NCBI RefSeq assembly: GCF_001428105.1
Contig: NZ_LMSJ01000002.1
Location: 159,475-223,474 of the forward strand
Direction: 5' to 3'
Length of the DNA: 64,000 bases
Origin: Paenibacillus sp. Soil766
GTDB lineage: Bacteria; Bacillota; Bacilli; Paenibacillales; NBRC-103111
The notes beneath the pieces were generated by a model. That model was not told the origin of the DNA. It made no database searches and was given only the letters and a program-made list of their open reading frames with translations. The position numbers were made by a program, and so were the translations under genes. Below are positions 62,280 through 64,000 of this stretch, in pieces; position 1 is the first letter of the stretch, and the number at the start of each line of letters is the position of its first letter.

Positions 62280-63899
62280 ATGAAAAAATGGATTGCAGTA
62301 TCTTTTGTAGCTTTATCCGCCGTGCTTACCATTACTGCGTGTTCAAAAGAAAAAGAAGTGCCTTCTGCTTCGCAAGGAACTGAAAGCGCTAAGCCAGAAG
62401 CGAAGAAAAATATTTCCGTCAGTATCTATGACCGTGGAAATATACCCCAAGGAGAGGGCAGCGTAGATAAAAATAGATGGACGGAATGGTTAAATAGTAA
62501 AGCGCCGGCTAATGTCTCTTTTATTCCAATTCCTCGTAACGAATCCGTTAGTAAATTAAATGTTCTGTTTGCATCCGGCAGCGCGCCTGATCTTATCTTT
62601 GATTTTGACAGCAATTACCGCAATCAGTTATTCACGCAGAAACAGTTGATGCCGTTAGATGAACTTATCGATAAATACAGTGTCGAATATAAAAAGCGTC
62701 TACAAGAAAATCCGCTTTTGAAAACGGCTACAACTTTCGATGATGGGAAAATTTATGCATTCGGAAGACTACAGAACACAACTCCTGGTGGAGCTCTAGT
62801 AATTCGTACAGATTGGTTAAAGAAATTGGGTCTGCAAGCGCCGAAAACACCTGAGGAAATGCTTAATGTAGCGAAAGCATTTGCTTCACAAGATCCGGAT
62901 GGTAACGGAAAACAGGATACGTACGGTTTCGCACTAAGCAGTTGGAATGGAGCGGTTATAGATCATATGTTCGGAAGTGCGATGACCTTCCAGGACAAAA
63001 TTCCATTCCAAATTCAAAGCGATATATGGACACACGACTGGGAACGCGCTAAATCAGCAACCGAATTTAAAAAGAAAATGTTTGAATCGGGAGTAGTTGA
63101 TAAGGACTTCTTGACGGATAAAGATGGAAATAAAGCAAAACAAGATTTCTTAAGCGGCAAGCTGGGCATGGCTTATCTCCTTGTAGATCCTAAAGCGTTT
63201 GAGACTTTTTGGAAAAACAACCCGCAAGCAGAGTTAGATATTATCTCATATCCGACAACTGCGTACGGGCAATACGGTCCATTATGGAATAACCCTGTTC
63301 AAGCAGTTGGGGTTATAAATGAATCGGCAAAAAATCCCGAAGCAATTATGAAATATGTGGATTTTACATTAAAGCAAGAAACAAGTAATACGATGGTATA
63401 CGGAACGGAGGGCCAGCATTACAAAGTAGAGAATGGATGCCCTAAACCAACCTTAACGGAAGAAAATAAGAATCAAGTTGGATCTTATACGAAAGATTAC
63501 GTCATGCTGTATAACCAAAACTTCGAAGATCCTAAATGTAAACCTGCAGTTATCACTGATGCCAATTTACAGAAAAAATATGAAGATTGGCTAGCTGCTG
63601 ATTACAAAACGTATAAAACGGTTAATCCTGCACTGCCAGTCATCCATCCAGAAAATATGCCGGCACTTCCGAAAGATTTGGCCACTTCGAGTTCTTCCGC
63701 ATTAAGTGCTATTTGGGATATTTGGCAAAAATCGATCGTTAGCGGTGCTTCGTACACGGTTGATGCGGCATTTGAGGAAAGTAAAGCATACTGGGATAAA
63801 TCCAATGGTCAGAAGATTGATAGTTGGTATAAGGATTATTACGCAAAAAATAAAAGTCGCATTTTGAATGTAGATCAATTGAATACTTTCCGTAAGTAA
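62280..63899 (+). CDS. Extracellular sugar-binding lipoprotein (LipO/YtcQ type)
   Basis: This is the solute receptor of the importer. A lipoprotein signal ends in TITAC with the lipidated Cys at 21, then a Lys/Glu/Ser linker. The large two-lobe fold of cluster D binding proteins follows, with SAPDLIFDFDSNYRNQLF and DPDGNGKQDTYGFALS, the last being a calcium-loop-like motif common in this group. It has 539 residues. The ATG at 62280 is preferred because AGGGGAG lies 9 bases upstream; ATG at 62274 is too near. The substrate is presumably a pectin-type oligosaccharide, inferred from the lyase next door. Confidence 0.95.
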   Translation: MKKWIAVSFVALSAVLTITACSKEKEVPSASQGTESAKPEAKKNISVSIYDRGNIPQGEGSVDKNRWTEWLNSKAPANVSFIPIPRNESVSKLNVLFASGSAPDLIFDFDSNYRNQLFTQKQLMPLDELIDKYSVEYKKRLQENPLLKTATTFDDGKIYAFGRLQNTTPGGALVIRTDWLKKLGLQAPKTPEEMLNVAKAFASQDPDGNGKQDTYGFALSSWNGAVIDHMFGSAMTFQDKIPFQIQSDIWTHDWERAKSATEFKKKMFESGVVDKDFLTDKDGNKAKQDFLSGKLGMAYLLVDPKAFETFWKNNPQAELDIISYPTTAYGQYGPLWNNPVQAVGVINESAKNPEAIMKYVDFTLKQETSNTMVYGTEGQHYKVENGCPKPTLTEENKNQVGSYTKDYVMLYNQNFEDPKCKPAVITDANLQKKYEDWLAADYKTYKTVNPALPVIHPENMPALPKDLATSSSSALSAIWDIWQKSIVSGASYTVDAAFEESKAYWDKSNGQKIDSWYKDYYAKNKSRILNVDQLNTFRK

Positions 63900-63909
63900 A
63901 CGAAATCGA

Positions 63910-63941
63910 GATATCCTCACGAATAAGTTCGTGGGGATATC
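63910..63941 (+). terminator. Hairpin after the binding-protein gene
   Basis: GATATCC and GGATATC with an inner CACGAA/TTCGTG stem form a good hairpin, but only weak T-richness follows (TAAATTT). It may limit read-through into the next gene without ending it. Confidence 0.6.
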
Positions 63942-63976
63942 TAAATTTAGAAAAATAGGAAAGGTGGGCTCAATTT

Positions 63977-64000
63977 ATGTTAAAAATAAGCAAAACAATT
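63977..64000 (+). CDS. Start of a further gene, cut by the window
   Basis: ATG at 63977 stands eight bases after AAGGTGGG and opens MLKISKTI before the window ends. From position it probably belongs to the sugar-use cluster (for example another glycosidase or lyase), but nothing can be said from eight codons. Confidence 0.5.

Overview
The window looks like a Paenibacillus or close relative (spore-forming, Gram-positive Bacillales). Evidence: two alpha/beta small acid-soluble spore proteins with sigma-G-like promoters, GerQ, a YfhP-like protein, a DUF2515 protein, DUF4183 proteins, a tryptophan T-box ahead of trpS, strong AGGAGG-type ribosome binding sites, many U-tailed hairpin terminators, and an LplB/YtcP/lipoprotein sugar transporter without its own ATPase. 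I saw no rRNA, tRNA, CRISPR array or intact transposase gene.

Layout. 1-240: palindromic repeats and a terminator. 241-6350: chemotaxis receptor, small unknown gene, then a divergent Fur-type iron-siderophore uptake locus (binding lipoprotein to the right; two permeases and an ATPase to the left). 6370-16430: housekeeping and spore genes (SASP, RNase HI, ilvD, metal-type permease with a His-rich loop, T-box-trpS, second SASP, YfhP-like, GerQ, orphan response regulator). 16440-26330: a nitrogen block in which the urea ABC transporter urtABCDE (minus) and urease ureABCFGD (plus) diverge from a control region with two perfect GlnR/TnrA boxes. 26690-28315: heme O synthase and Sco, for cytochrome oxidase assembly. 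28320-41650: toprim protein, MFS exporter, an envelope-related run (small membrane proteins, membrane transglutaminase, HAD phosphatase, class B PBP), asnB, a Cof phosphatase, DUF456 and a SpoVB/MurJ-type flippase. 41790-45120: a YtrA-like GntR repressor with an ABC exporter and an exported accessory protein. 45190-47025: two DUF4183 proteins, then a ribbon-helix-helix protein with an SPFH protein.

About 47.1-54.5 kb is an AT-richer accessory island. It starts at three tandem 20-bp repeats and a possible structured RNA. It carries an Fe(II)/2-oxoglutarate dioxygenase paired with a HEPN/zinc-ribbon protein, an OLD-type ATPase-TOPRIM nuclease, an AlbA_2/Schlafen-type protein and an AbiJ-like protein. 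Several of these families occur in phage defence, and the dioxygenase-HEPN pair is the best candidate for an undescribed system.

54.5 kb to the end is a pectin/rhamnogalacturonan-type sugar locus: AraC regulator, cytoplasmic GH95 glycosidase, secreted PL4-type lyase, two sugar-transporter permeases, binding lipoprotein, and the first codons of another gene. Dispersed palindromes with ACTATC...GATAGT ends occur at 1-115, 9865-10015 and 26380-26437 and seem to belong to one resident repeat superfamily.
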